Source: a virus
DNA: 46,462 nt
IMG/VR virus record: IMGVR_UViG_3300005581_000025
Span: 1 to 46,462 of that record
Strand: one strand, 5' to 3'
Part shown: positions 9,981 to 18,487 of the stretch, piece after piece
Layout of the letters: each line of letters begins with the position of its first letter
Numbering within the stretch: position 1 is the stretch's first letter
The notes under the pieces: model-generated
Seen by the model: only the letters and a program-made list of their open reading frames with translations
The model's database searches: none
Told to the model about the DNA's origin: nothing
Made by a program: the position numbers and the translations under genes

Positions 9981-11265
9981 ACCTGACACTTTGTGCATGG
10001 CTCCATGGACTCATACATATTTAAGTCCACAAACTGAACGTAGAATGTGCTGTGCCAGTCGAGAACCCGCACAAAATTTTAAACAATATATCGATACCAC
10101 TAATGGGACAGGAAAATATATACCGATCACATTAGACAAGCACTGGAATGGCGAGCATATGAAGTCTGTTCGTCGTCGCATGATGGCAGGAGAAACTTTG
10201 CCCGAGTGTGAAGTATGCAACGATAAGTTATTAAACACATCTGTTTACCGTAGCTATTTTAATCAATTGTTTGGTCATAAGTACAATGAGGCGATGGAAA
10301 AGACACAGCTCGACGGCTCAACAGATATGAAGCCTGTGAGTTGGGATTACAGATTTAGTAATCTATGTAATTTTAAATGTCGCATGTGCGGAGACATGTT
10401 AAGCAGTGCTTGGGAAAGCGAGCAACGTCAACACAACATGATTAATTGGCATGATCCAAAAAATAACTGGATGCAGCCTGAAGTTAAAAAACAAATTGAA
10501 CAATTTCAAGACACACAAATTGAGGCAGAGTTCAGTCAAGCCGTCGAAGAACACCGCGTAGAGGAAGTATATTGGGTAGGCGGTGAACCTCTCATGTATG
10601 AACAACATTGGCGCTACATGCAGAGAATTATAGAATTAGGAGACGGTCCGAATGTTTATGCTAGATACAATACAAACTTATCAAGAATTAATTATAAAGG
10701 CGTCAATCTTTACAATGATATTCTCAGTAGGATTCGTGATTGGCAGATTTGTGCAAGCATCGACGGCACAGGCAAAATTGGTGAATACATTAGAACAGGC
10801 CTTGACTACAATGAGTGGCTTACAAACTTCCGTGAGGGAGTTAAAATTGCTAGTCACAGACGTCAAATGCGAATTGACTTTACGCTCACTTTGCCCGGCA
10901 TGTTCGAAGTTGCTAATATCCAGCGACTTGCAGAAGAAGAAAAAGTCGATATTCTCGCGAAAGTAATTTTTAGTTTTAGCCCGGACATAGTTATGTCACC
11001 TTTAGCACTGCCCCGAGAGATTTTAGATCCCTGGGTAGATGAACTCATACCCGTAGTAGGCGGCGCCTTAAAGGATATCCTTGTCCAGCTAAAAACCAGA
11101 CCTACATTTCAAGAACAGTGGCCAGATCAATATCAATCGGCCATTACAAAAGGTAAGCTTCGCATTCTACAATTAGAAAATATTAGGCAGGATAAGTTTA
11201 CAATGCGAGACATTTTGTCTAATAGACCACAAGTATTAAAATGGTGGGATAGTATCGATGAATAA
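9973..11265 (+). CDS. twitch-domain radical SAM protein 5
   Basis: 430 residues. Twitch cysteines C8, C26, C27, C79 and C82; radical cluster CNFKCRMC (C132, C136, C139); VGGEPL near residue 203. GEYIRTGLDYNEWL matches the AEYIRxGLxYxxW segment of paralogues 1 and 2. The family tail motif is largely lost (NIRQDKFTMRDILS), so this member may differ in partner or substrate. It overlaps the next gene by 8 bases and closes the radical SAM block. Confidence 0.87.
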   Translation: MNKPDTLCMAPWTHTYLSPQTERRMCCASREPAQNFKQYIDTTNGTGKYIPITLDKHWNGEHMKSVRRRMMAGETLPECEVCNDKLLNTSVYRSYFNQLFGHKYNEAMEKTQLDGSTDMKPVSWDYRFSNLCNFKCRMCGDMLSSAWESEQRQHNMINWHDPKNNWMQPEVKKQIEQFQDTQIEAEFSQAVEEHRVEEVYWVGGEPLMYEQHWRYMQRIIELGDGPNVYARYNTNLSRINYKGVNLYNDILSRIRDWQICASIDGTGKIGEYIRTGLDYNEWLTNFREGVKIASHRRQMRIDFTLTLPGMFEVANIQRLAEEEKVDILAKVIFSFSPDIVMSPLALPREILDPWVDELIPVVGGALKDILVQLKTRPTFQEQWPDQYQSAITKGKLRILQLENIRQDKFTMRDILSNRPQVLKWWDSIDE

Positions 11266-12325
11266 AGTTAAAATTGTTTATAGAAACCCATTGGAAAAAC
11301 ATCAAACTATTGATTATACCATAGAAGTATTCGACAATGAATTATCAAATAGTTGGTTCTCTGCTCTGCAGAATCTTTTACGAGAACAAAAATATTTAGA
11401 AAAAAACTTTTGCTTCTTAGGTTTTCCCGACAGTCCACGAGATTTGGACTACATTTGTAGAGAACTGCTTTGGGCTAAAAATGAAATAAATGATTTTTTT
11501 CGGGGAGAGTATAAAATTGAAGAAAATTATTCTCCACTAGACTTACGGCCTGACAGTATAAATCCAAATCAGGAGTTGATGAACAAATTACACAATCACT
11601 TTGAGGTGTTGCAAGGCACAGTGTGGGGATTAAGTGATTGGTATAAACGTGCAGACTATACAACAAAATTTGCCATAAGACAACTAAACAATCTGTGCCA
11701 TGAAGCCGAAAGTTTAATGTTAAGTCAAAAAAAGAAAATAGAAGCACCACAATGGATTAGGCCCAGTCAAATCACTACATTTTTAAACAGTCCCAGATTT
11801 CAGTTTCCCACAAACCTGAAAAGAACATTTGACAAATCTTGCTATGATAGAAAATTTGGATATGTTTACTTGCACTGGACACAGATAGGAAAAACACTGT
11901 TTGAAGTTTTTATCGACGAACAAGGCCGAAATATAGATCAATCAGTTTGTGAAGCTATTACTCATTTACGTTATTACAGCGGAGAATTTGACATAGAGTG
12001 GTCAAGGGACGTTACTTATGCAGGTGATTATCCTTGGCATAAAAATAGAATGGATCAATTCGCTGAATGGTTAACAAAAAATGGATTTGATCATAGTAAT
12101 CCAGAGTATAATTTTGGATATCATGAAGTGGGTAAAATAATAAACTTACAAGATCCTGAGTACGAATGGTCTGCTATTAGTAAGCATCTGGACATATATA
12201 AAATTGAAGCAGGTGATGTGTCAGCTGAATTTAACTATTCCTGGGCCGATAAAGATTATTACGATCAACAGATTTCGAGATTAAAACCAGGTTACGATTA
12301 CAGCAGTAGTTTACTCAATAAATAA
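11258..12325 (+). CDS. hypothetical protein following the radical SAM block
   Basis: 355 residues, no motif I can name. It is rich in aromatic residues, has no signal peptide or membrane segment, and contains several tryptophan-bearing stretches (WGLSDWYKRADY, YLHWTQIGK). Its 8-base overlap with radical SAM gene 5 suggests co-translation, so it may be a partner or substrate-binding protein of that pathway; this is inference from position only. Confidence 0.6.
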   Translation: MNKVKIVYRNPLEKHQTIDYTIEVFDNELSNSWFSALQNLLREQKYLEKNFCFLGFPDSPRDLDYICRELLWAKNEINDFFRGEYKIEENYSPLDLRPDSINPNQELMNKLHNHFEVLQGTVWGLSDWYKRADYTTKFAIRQLNNLCHEAESLMLSQKKKIEAPQWIRPSQITTFLNSPRFQFPTNLKRTFDKSCYDRKFGYVYLHWTQIGKTLFEVFIDEQGRNIDQSVCEAITHLRYYSGEFDIEWSRDVTYAGDYPWHKNRMDQFAEWLTKNGFDHSNPEYNFGYHEVGKIINLQDPEYEWSAISKHLDIYKIEAGDVSAEFNYSWADKDYYDQQISRLKPGYDYSSSLLNK

Positions 12326-12329
12326 AAAT

Positions 12330-12431
12330 ATGAAATGGCTTAAAAATTTATATTATCGAATAGTTCTGGAAATTCGATATCGAAAAAAACTTAAAGAACT
12401 AAGAAAAAAAGATCCGTTCATTTACAAATGA
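12330..12431 (+). CDS. small basic protein, 33 residues
   Basis: A 33-codon frame starts four bases after the preceding stop and ends in an ATGA overlap with the carbamoyltransferase start. The product begins MKWLKNLYYRIVLEI and ends KKLKELRKKDPFIYK: an amphipathic, strongly basic helix. Short basic peptides ending in KKRDPFIY-like sequence are familiar to me from marine phages, which supports it being real. It lacks an obvious ribosome binding site. Function unknown. Confidence 0.6.
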   Translation: MKWLKNLYYRIVLEIRYRKKLKELRKKDPFIYK

Positions 12432-13912
12432 ATATACTAGGTATATCTGCAGGATTTCATGACGCTGCTATATCAGTTATTGATTATCACGGTGATATAA
12501 TTTTTGCCGGGCACAGCGAACGCTATTCTAAAATAAAAAACGATCCAAATTTAAATTTGGGGTTACTCAGAGAAATTACGCATCTAAATATTCAACAAGT
12601 TGCGTACTATGAAATACCATGGTTAAAGCAGTCAAGGCAACTGTATAGCGGGCAAGGTATCGAATGGCGAAAATTAACAACTAAACAAATTTTAGTGAAT
12701 CAAATTGGAAAAGAATTTTCACAATATCCTAATTCTAATATAAGTTCTTTTAGTCATCACAAATGTCATGCTGCCGCGGGATTTCAAACCAGTTCATTTG
12801 ATCGCGCTACAGTGGTTGTAATTGATGCTATCGGCGAATGGGATACTATTAGTATATGGGCAGCAGAATATGTCAACGGTGTTGCAAAGTATACTAAACT
12901 TTGGAATCAAAAATATCCGCATAGTATCGGATTATTTTATAGCGCAATGACAGAACGTGTGGGTCTACAGCCCAACGAAGAAGAATATATCATGATGGGC
13001 ATGGCAGCATATGGTGCGCCTGCGTTCACTGATTTATTCAAATCTAAATTTTTATCCAATGAATGGGAAATTAAATTTAAAGAAAATCTTCACGCTGGTA
13101 TAGAACAAAAGTACTTGTCTTATGTTGGGGATATGGATGTCGCAGCCAGCGCACAAGACTTAACAGAAGATTTGGTATTAAGTGTAATGCGCCGTGCCAA
13201 AGATTTTAATTGGAGCAACAATTTAGTCTATATGGGCGGAGTTGCTCTTAACTGTAGTATTAATCGTAGATTAGGGGAATACTTTGAAAATATTTGGATT
13301 ATGCCTAACCCTGGCGATGCTGGAAGCAGTCTTGGTGCTGCCGCTTTGGCTTATGGGGGTAGAATTAACTGGACTAATGCTTATCTCGGCCACGATATAC
13401 CTGGGCCTTATCCTGTCAATGACATTCTTGATCAACTGCTTAGTCGGCAAATTGTGGGAGTGGCATCCGGACGTGCCGAATTTGGCCCTCGTGCCTTGGG
13501 TAACCGTTCGCTCTTGGCGGATCCAAGAGGAAATGAAATCAAGGATCGAGTAAATGAAATTAAACGTAGACAAAAATTCAGACCCTTTGCGCCGGTTATT
13601 TTGGAGGAACTTGCTAATAATTATTTCGATATCCCTGGCAATTGGAATAACAGTAGGTATATGCAAGTCGTCGGTCAGTGCAGGAATCCTGACTTATTTC
13701 CTGCTATTGTGCATCATGACGGAACTAGTCGTATTCAGACTGTGCCAAAGGACGGATCAGGAATCAGAGAACTACTAGAGAAATGGTTTATTGTCACAGG
13801 TTGCCCTATGCTATTAAATACTAGTCTAAATATTAAAGGCGAACCTATGGTCAATGACCGTAAGGATGCTGACAGATTCGAAAAATTATATAAAATCAAA
13901 GTTTTTTCGTGA
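12428..13912 (+). CDS. carbamoyltransferase, NodU/CmcH family
   Basis: 494 residues. The N-terminal ASKHA-type domain opens with GISAGFHDAA and carries the histidine motif SHHKCHAA (H110, H111, H114), the site of carbamoyl-adenylate formation. Further motifs are GGVALNCSINR (270-280) and ASGRAEFGPRALGNRS (347-361), diagnostic of this family, followed by NTSLNIKGEP. The enzyme uses carbamoyl phosphate and ATP to carbamoylate a hydroxyl on a sugar or natural product. It is shorter than some NodU proteins but all motifs are present. ATGA overlap before, GTGA overlap after. In this gene train it likely decorates the same product as the glycosyltransferases. Confidence 0.92.
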   Translation: MNILGISAGFHDAAISVIDYHGDIIFAGHSERYSKIKNDPNLNLGLLREITHLNIQQVAYYEIPWLKQSRQLYSGQGIEWRKLTTKQILVNQIGKEFSQYPNSNISSFSHHKCHAAAGFQTSSFDRATVVVIDAIGEWDTISIWAAEYVNGVAKYTKLWNQKYPHSIGLFYSAMTERVGLQPNEEEYIMMGMAAYGAPAFTDLFKSKFLSNEWEIKFKENLHAGIEQKYLSYVGDMDVAASAQDLTEDLVLSVMRRAKDFNWSNNLVYMGGVALNCSINRRLGEYFENIWIMPNPGDAGSSLGAAALAYGGRINWTNAYLGHDIPGPYPVNDILDQLLSRQIVGVASGRAEFGPRALGNRSLLADPRGNEIKDRVNEIKRRQKFRPFAPVILEELANNYFDIPGNWNNSRYMQVVGQCRNPDLFPAIVHHDGTSRIQTVPKDGSGIRELLEKWFIVTGCPMLLNTSLNIKGEPMVNDRKDADRFEKLYKIKVFS

Positions 13913-14577
13913 CAAAATATATTATTATTGTGGGTGACAGTTTTACCACAGATGCCAATGGGTGGCCCGGACATTTAGCTGATTTATTAAAATTGAAATT
14001 AGTATGTTACGGAGAAAGTGGGCAACATTGGTGGAGTATATGCAATTTTCTTAAAAAATTAGACCAGCAAATAATCGACAACACTGAAGTTATTGTATTT
14101 TCGCATACATATGCTGAAAGAATTCCTAGCATTGATACAAAAATATCTAAAATTGATCCCTACGATACTAGTAAAAAAGATGAAATGTCGTTGGCAGTAC
14201 AATTGTATTACAAATATATATTAGATTTGGATTTTATGAAATGGGCTCAAGAAAAATGGTTTGATGATATAACAGAAAAATGGCAACACATTAAGCTAGT
14301 TAACTTGCATTGTTTTCCATTAAGTTTAAATTTATCTAAATTGCCTGGGGGTGTAAATGTGAAACCTAGTTTGGCGTCGATTAGCTTGAATGAAATTAAT
14401 GCCGACACCGGCGGCGGTTTGGTAAACGATAATAGACCAAATCACTTCAATGATGTTAACAATAAAGAATTAGCCAGACAGCTGTCTAAAATGATAATTA
14501 ATTATAAGCAGTCAGTACAAGAGTTTGATCTGACAAAATTTGATTTAAAAACAAGAAAGTGGGATAATTGGAAATGA
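13909..14577 (+). CDS. SGNH/GDSL hydrolase-like protein
   Basis: 222 residues from a GTG that overlaps the carbamoyltransferase stop. IIIVGDSFTTD at the N-terminus is a good GDS block I. Near residues 176-188 NRPNHFNDVNNKELARQL resembles block V, with Asn where the catalytic Asp usually stands. GESGQHWWS (38-46) fits the glycine block. It could be an esterase or acyl carrier of a glycan pathway. The missing Asp makes catalytic activity uncertain. Confidence 0.6.
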   Translation: MTKYIIIVGDSFTTDANGWPGHLADLLKLKLVCYGESGQHWWSICNFLKKLDQQIIDNTEVIVFSHTYAERIPSIDTKISKIDPYDTSKKDEMSLAVQLYYKYILDLDFMKWAQEKWFDDITEKWQHIKLVNLHCFPLSLNLSKLPGGVNVKPSLASISLNEINADTGGGLVNDNRPNHFNDVNNKELARQLSKMIINYKQSVQEFDLTKFDLKTRKWDNWK

Positions 14578-15365
14578 CACAACGAATTTTGATTATGGGC
14601 CTGCCAGGCGCAGGAAAAACCTTCTTAGCAACAGAATTAAAAAAATTATTGGAAGACAATGGCAAAACAGTTACTTGGTTTAACGCAGACGAAGTAAGAA
14701 AACAATTTGACGATTGGGATTTCAGCGAAGCTGGCAGAATTCGTCAGAGTAAACGTATGTTTGATTTGTCGATGTCATGCAACACAGATTATGCACTGTG
14801 TGATTTCGTTGCACCATTAGTAGAAATGCGTAACAATTTTAAAGCAGATTGGACAGTATGGGTGGATACTATACGCGAAGGTCGTTACGCTGATACTAAT
14901 AAAATGTTTGTGGAGCCTGAAGTTTATGATTTTCGGGTCACAGAACAAAATGCAAAAAAATGGGCAGATTTTATTGCTGAACATATTATTGATGATCGTC
15001 GTCGGCCTGTATTTGATTGGAAAAAAGAAACTGTGCAAATGCTAGGACGTTGGCAACCATGGCATGATGGACATCGTGCATTATTTGAACGCCTACTTGC
15101 TCGCACAGGGCAAGTCATTATTCAAGTACGTGACGTGCAAGGATGGCAAGGCAGTAATCCTTTCGAAGTGGAAAAAGTTAAAACTTTTATTAAGCGTGAT
15201 TTGGATCCATTGTATCAAGGCCAATATGAAATACAAGTCGTTCCTAACATTGTTCACATTGGGTGGGGTCGTGGAGTAGGATATTCTGCTGGTGAAGAAA
15301 CATTTGATGAATCTATCACTGATATTAGTGCTACCAAAATTAGAAAAGAACTAGGACTAAAGTGA
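14574..15365 (+). CDS. APS-kinase-like / nucleotidyltransferase fusion
   Basis: 263 residues from the ATG overlapping the previous stop as ATGA. Residues 1-150 resemble adenylylsulfate kinase: Walker A GLPGAGKT (9-16), NADEVRKQF (38-46), FSEAGRIRQSKRM (50-62) and DFVAPLVEMR (77-86), matching the CysC order. Residues 155-263 form a cytidylyl/adenylyltransferase-type domain with GRWQPWHDGH (158-167; HxGH type) and ISATKIR (251-257). The second domain looks more like archaeal-type NMNAT than ATP sulfurylase and is far shorter than the latter. A plausible role is supply of PAPS or another activated donor; the sulfotransferase-like gene lies two genes downstream. Domain identity is solid, substrates are inferred. 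Confidence 0.82.
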   Translation: MTQRILIMGLPGAGKTFLATELKKLLEDNGKTVTWFNADEVRKQFDDWDFSEAGRIRQSKRMFDLSMSCNTDYALCDFVAPLVEMRNNFKADWTVWVDTIREGRYADTNKMFVEPEVYDFRVTEQNAKKWADFIAEHIIDDRRRPVFDWKKETVQMLGRWQPWHDGHRALFERLLARTGQVIIQVRDVQGWQGSNPFEVEKVKTFIKRDLDPLYQGQYEIQVVPNIVHIGWGRGVGYSAGEETFDESITDISATKIRKELGLK

Positions 15366-15586
15366 ACAAGTATCATGTCAGATTTAATACTAAACACAAC
15401 GGCAGTGAATTAGTCTGGCGTGTATTCGAAAACGGAGTAGAACATTTAGCTAAAGATGTTCGACTTATCGGAGAAACTTTTACAGAATGTACTAACGAGC
15501 ACGGCGAAACTAAATGGAACATAGCTTGCCGCGGCAGAATAGTTTGGATAGACAACGTTGCAGTTATAGTAACTGACAAAGATTGA
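15362..15586 (+). CDS. small conserved-looking hypothetical protein
   Basis: 74 residues from a GTG overlapping the previous stop (GTGA). The product is a compact beta-rich sequence with pairs of aromatic/charged strands (LVWRVFENG, ETKWNIACRGRIVW). No known domain recognised. Its stop lies inside the -35 element of the next gene's promoter. Confidence 0.6.
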   Translation: MNKYHVRFNTKHNGSELVWRVFENGVEHLAKDVRLIGETFTECTNEHGETKWNIACRGRIVWIDNVAVIVTDKD

Positions 15587-15611
15587 CTTATATCATTTAT
15601 ACATTTATAAT
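15583..15611 (+). promoter_or_regulatory. sigma70-like promoter for sulfotransferase-like gene
   Basis: TTGACT (15583-15588), a 17-base spacer and TATAAT (15606-15611). The ATGs at 15614 and 15620 lie only 3 and 9 bases beyond the -10 box, so the transcript should start at or near the start codon: a leaderless or almost leaderless mRNA. Confidence 0.75.
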
Positions 15612-15619
15612 TCATGTCA

Positions 15620-16315
15620 ATGAATCTGTTACCCTATTTTTCAGAAGTTGAAGAATTCAATAAATTTGAAAGAAGACCCGGGTCTACGGCAGCAGTGTAT
15701 ACTTGCGAGGTGTTGACTTGTATTGCAACTTTAAAATGCGGCTCCAGTTTTTTAACGGCTACTTTTAATCAAAATTGTCGTTGGAGGCAAATACCGTTTT
15801 CAGAAATTAATTGGGATAATAGTCATGTTTTTACTTTGATGACGGATCCTTTAACTAGACGGTATAAAGCAATAGCAGAATGGTTATTTCAAAAGAAGCT
15901 AGTATCTGAATATTATAAAAATGTTGAATTGCAAAATTTTGTACTGAGTACTCCTATCTTAGACATACATTCGTATGGGTATGTTTATAATTATTACGAA
16001 GATTTTTGTAATCGAATTGATTGGATTCCCATGGAGCCTGTAAAAAATCATGATGGTATTAAATGGGCAATTTCGAAACTTTTAGAAAAATATAAAATTT
16101 ATATATCTCATTATTGGGCATCTGACAAAGAGTCAAATATTTCATCTAAGGTAAAAAAGAAACTCGAAGCAGATATAAAAGAAAAGTTTGAATCTTCTCC
16201 CAATGAAAAAATAATGGAATATTTGTCACCTGACATTGATTTATATAATAGAGTTTCTAATAGATTTAATCCCAATAGTGATAATTGGGATGATATTTCT
16301 TGGTTAAGAAAATGA
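15620..16315 (+). CDS. sulfotransferase-like protein
   Basis: 231 residues from the ATG at 15620; the ATG at 15614 would add two, but the promoter position favours 15620 as a leaderless start. TLKCGSSFL (about residues 37-45) resembles the 5'-phosphosulfate binding loop of sulfotransferases (KxGSSxL) and TDPLTRRYKAIAEWL (about 75-89) the 3'-phosphate segment (RDPxxR). The C-terminal 70 residues are charged and helix-like. With an APS-kinase-like gene immediately upstream this suggests transfer of sulfate from PAPS to a glycan or peptide. I am fairly sure of the family, not of the acceptor. Confidence 0.65.
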   Translation: MNLLPYFSEVEEFNKFERRPGSTAAVYTCEVLTCIATLKCGSSFLTATFNQNCRWRQIPFSEINWDNSHVFTLMTDPLTRRYKAIAEWLFQKKLVSEYYKNVELQNFVLSTPILDIHSYGYVYNYYEDFCNRIDWIPMEPVKNHDGIKWAISKLLEKYKIYISHYWASDKESNISSKVKKKLEADIKEKFESSPNEKIMEYLSPDIDLYNRVSNRFNPNSDNWDDISWLRK

Positions 16316-16830
16316 AACAAAAATTAATAAAATCATATATGAAAACAGCACAGACATTTGCTGAATGTAGTACTGCACGACGATTGCATGTTGGTGCTAT
16401 TGTGGTCAAGGAAGATCGCATTATCAGTATTGGTTACAACGGTATGCCCAGTGGTTGGGACAACAACTGCGAAGATGTAGAATGGTGCAGTGCTGGCGGG
16501 TGGCTTGATCCTGATGAGATTGAAAAAAGTTGGCCGTATGAAGGAACATATACAGATGCCAACGGCAACGAAATGCAGGGTCGCTACAGATTAAAAACCA
16601 AACCCGAAGTGCTTCATGCAGAAACAAACGCTATCAGTAAATTAGCTAGGAGCGGTGAAAGCGGTGAAGGAGCTACTATGTTTATAACTCATGGTCCCTG
16701 TTTGGACTGTTCTAAATTAATTTATCAAAGCGGAATAAAAAAGGTATACTTTGGTCAAGCTTATCGAGACAGATCCGGAATTGAATTTTTAGAAAAATGT
16801 AAAATTGAGGTTGAACAGATAAATGTTTGA
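16312..16830 (+). CDS. cd: dCMP deaminase
   Basis: 172 residues from the ATG that overlaps the previous stop. Zinc site HAE (102-104) with PCLDC (C130, C133) is the cytidine/deoxycytidylate deaminase signature, and the STARRLHVGAIVV N-terminus is typical of dCMP deaminase. An insert of about 35 residues (WCSAGGWLDPDEIEKSW) precedes the HAE motif, as in T4-type enzymes. It turns dCMP into dUMP, the substrate of the thymidylate synthase encoded at 22705-23610 on the other strand. It is an outlier in a train of glycan-type genes. Confidence 0.92.
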   Translation: MKQKLIKSYMKTAQTFAECSTARRLHVGAIVVKEDRIISIGYNGMPSGWDNNCEDVEWCSAGGWLDPDEIEKSWPYEGTYTDANGNEMQGRYRLKTKPEVLHAETNAISKLARSGESGEGATMFITHGPCLDCSKLIYQSGIKKVYFGQAYRDRSGIEFLEKCKIEVEQINV

Positions 16831-18487
16831 TATTTTTTACGCAGGCCCGAAGCCAAATTTATTTACATTTGAGCGACCCGCAGCCTCTCTTGCAGAGGCT
16901 GATGCATTATGTCGGACTGAATATTTTTGGTACATCAATGGACTAAATGATTATAGCAATTTTGATTTTTGGTGGCGCCCTCCGGTATACGAAGCAGATC
17001 ATACACATGTTTGGCCTAGCCAATGGCAAGACAACAGCGGCACAATGCTGGTGCCTAAAGGTACTACTGAACATAAATGGCATTGGCGTAAAGGCGAAGG
17101 TCAAGTTGACCGCAATCAGTCAGCTGACATTTTCTACATGGATTTTATGAATCCAGACAGTCAAGCACAACTTGCTGCTCTTAAAGAAAAATATCCTTCG
17201 ATTAAATCTACTCGTTACGTTTCAGATCATTTAAACGTGCTTAAGCGTATAGTGAATTTAGCTACCACAGAATATATTTGGGTTATTAGCAGTGTCTGTG
17301 ATTATCAAGAATTTGATTTCACTTGGCACCCTGCTCAATGGCATGAGGAAATGATTCATTGTTTTCCCAGTGGTAATCAAAAACGTGGGGATACTTTTTA
17401 TATTCATGTTGACTCATTCAAACGACAAATGGTCGATTTGGAGTTATTAGATTGGTTTAATGTTATTAACTATTGCCAAGATCAAAAGGTCTATAGACAC
17501 GCCTGTCCTAAAGTTTATTACAATCACGACAATCTAGTAGACGAAGTTTGTAGATACGATTTCAAATTTCCTTATGCAGCATTTTCGAATCGTCCCAGTA
17601 TTTTACTTAACAGTGAAATTTGCCTATGGACTGAAAAAGACAGGACTGTGGAAAGTTTTACAGACAGCAACAGTATTTGTGTAGTACCCCGAGATATTAA
17701 GACACATTTACGCACACAAATCTATGATTATCCTTACATAAACGTTGAAAAAAGGGGCGAATCTATACACACAGAAGACTGTTTAGACATTGTCTATATC
17801 AGTAACGGCGAGCCAGAAGCAGAACATTGGTATAATCATTTGTGTGAAGTTTTGAACAGAGAAGATTTAGGGTTCCCTGGACTCAAATTTAACAATACTA
17901 TCAAACGTGCTCAAAATGTAAACGGGCGGATGGCTGCATATAAAGCCGCGGCCGAACGCAGTGAAACCCCATGGTTCTTTGCTGTGTTTGCCAAATTAGA
18001 AGTTGATTCAAATTTTGATTGGTCTTGGCAACCTGATTACTTTCAAGAACCCAAACACTACATTTTTCATGCCTGTAATCCTGTAAACGGATTAGTCTAC
18101 GGCCACCAGGCTATGATTGCTTATAACAAACGTTTGGTACTGGAAACAATAGAAAGTGGATTAGATTTTACGTTAAGTAAGGCCCACGAAGTTGTGCCGA
18201 TTATAAGTGGCACTGCACATTATGATCAAGACTCTTGGACCACATGGCGTACGGCATTTCGCGAAGTTATTAAGTTAAAACATTTTAGTATTGAACAGCC
18301 CAGTGTTGAAACTGATTTTAGACTTAAAAAATGGTTAACAGTGGGTAATGGTAATTTTGGAGAGTACAGTATTCGAGGTGCAAACGATGCCATAGAATAC
18401 TATAACTCAGTTAATGGCAACTACGATAAGCTAATGTTATCTTATGAGTGGGCTTGGCTCAGACAGTATTATGACGCTAAATACTGA
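16823..18487 (+). CDS. triple-repeat glycosyltransferase-like protein
   Basis: 554 residues. A module with a TEYxWxI strand followed by FDxxWxP recurs three times: YFWYING + FDFWWRP (35-53), YIWVISS + FDFTWHP (151-170) and WFFAVFA + FDWSWQP (384-404). The third copy continues into NGLVYG (422-427) and WTTWRTAFREVIKL (472-485), both shared with the protein at 2222-3148. Each module starts with a DIFY/DIVY strand, so this looks like repeated Rossmann-like GT-A halves, of which only some may be active. The ATG lies 8 bases inside the dCMP deaminase gene. Confidence 0.65.
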   Translation: MFDIFYAGPKPNLFTFERPAASLAEADALCRTEYFWYINGLNDYSNFDFWWRPPVYEADHTHVWPSQWQDNSGTMLVPKGTTEHKWHWRKGEGQVDRNQSADIFYMDFMNPDSQAQLAALKEKYPSIKSTRYVSDHLNVLKRIVNLATTEYIWVISSVCDYQEFDFTWHPAQWHEEMIHCFPSGNQKRGDTFYIHVDSFKRQMVDLELLDWFNVINYCQDQKVYRHACPKVYYNHDNLVDEVCRYDFKFPYAAFSNRPSILLNSEICLWTEKDRTVESFTDSNSICVVPRDIKTHLRTQIYDYPYINVEKRGESIHTEDCLDIVYISNGEPEAEHWYNHLCEVLNREDLGFPGLKFNNTIKRAQNVNGRMAAYKAAAERSETPWFFAVFAKLEVDSNFDWSWQPDYFQEPKHYIFHACNPVNGLVYGHQAMIAYNKRLVLETIESGLDFTLSKAHEVVPIISGTAHYDQDSWTTWRTAFREVIKLKHFSIEQPSVETDFRLKKWLTVGNGNFGEYSIRGANDAIEYYNSVNGNYDKLMLSYEWAWLRQYYDAKY

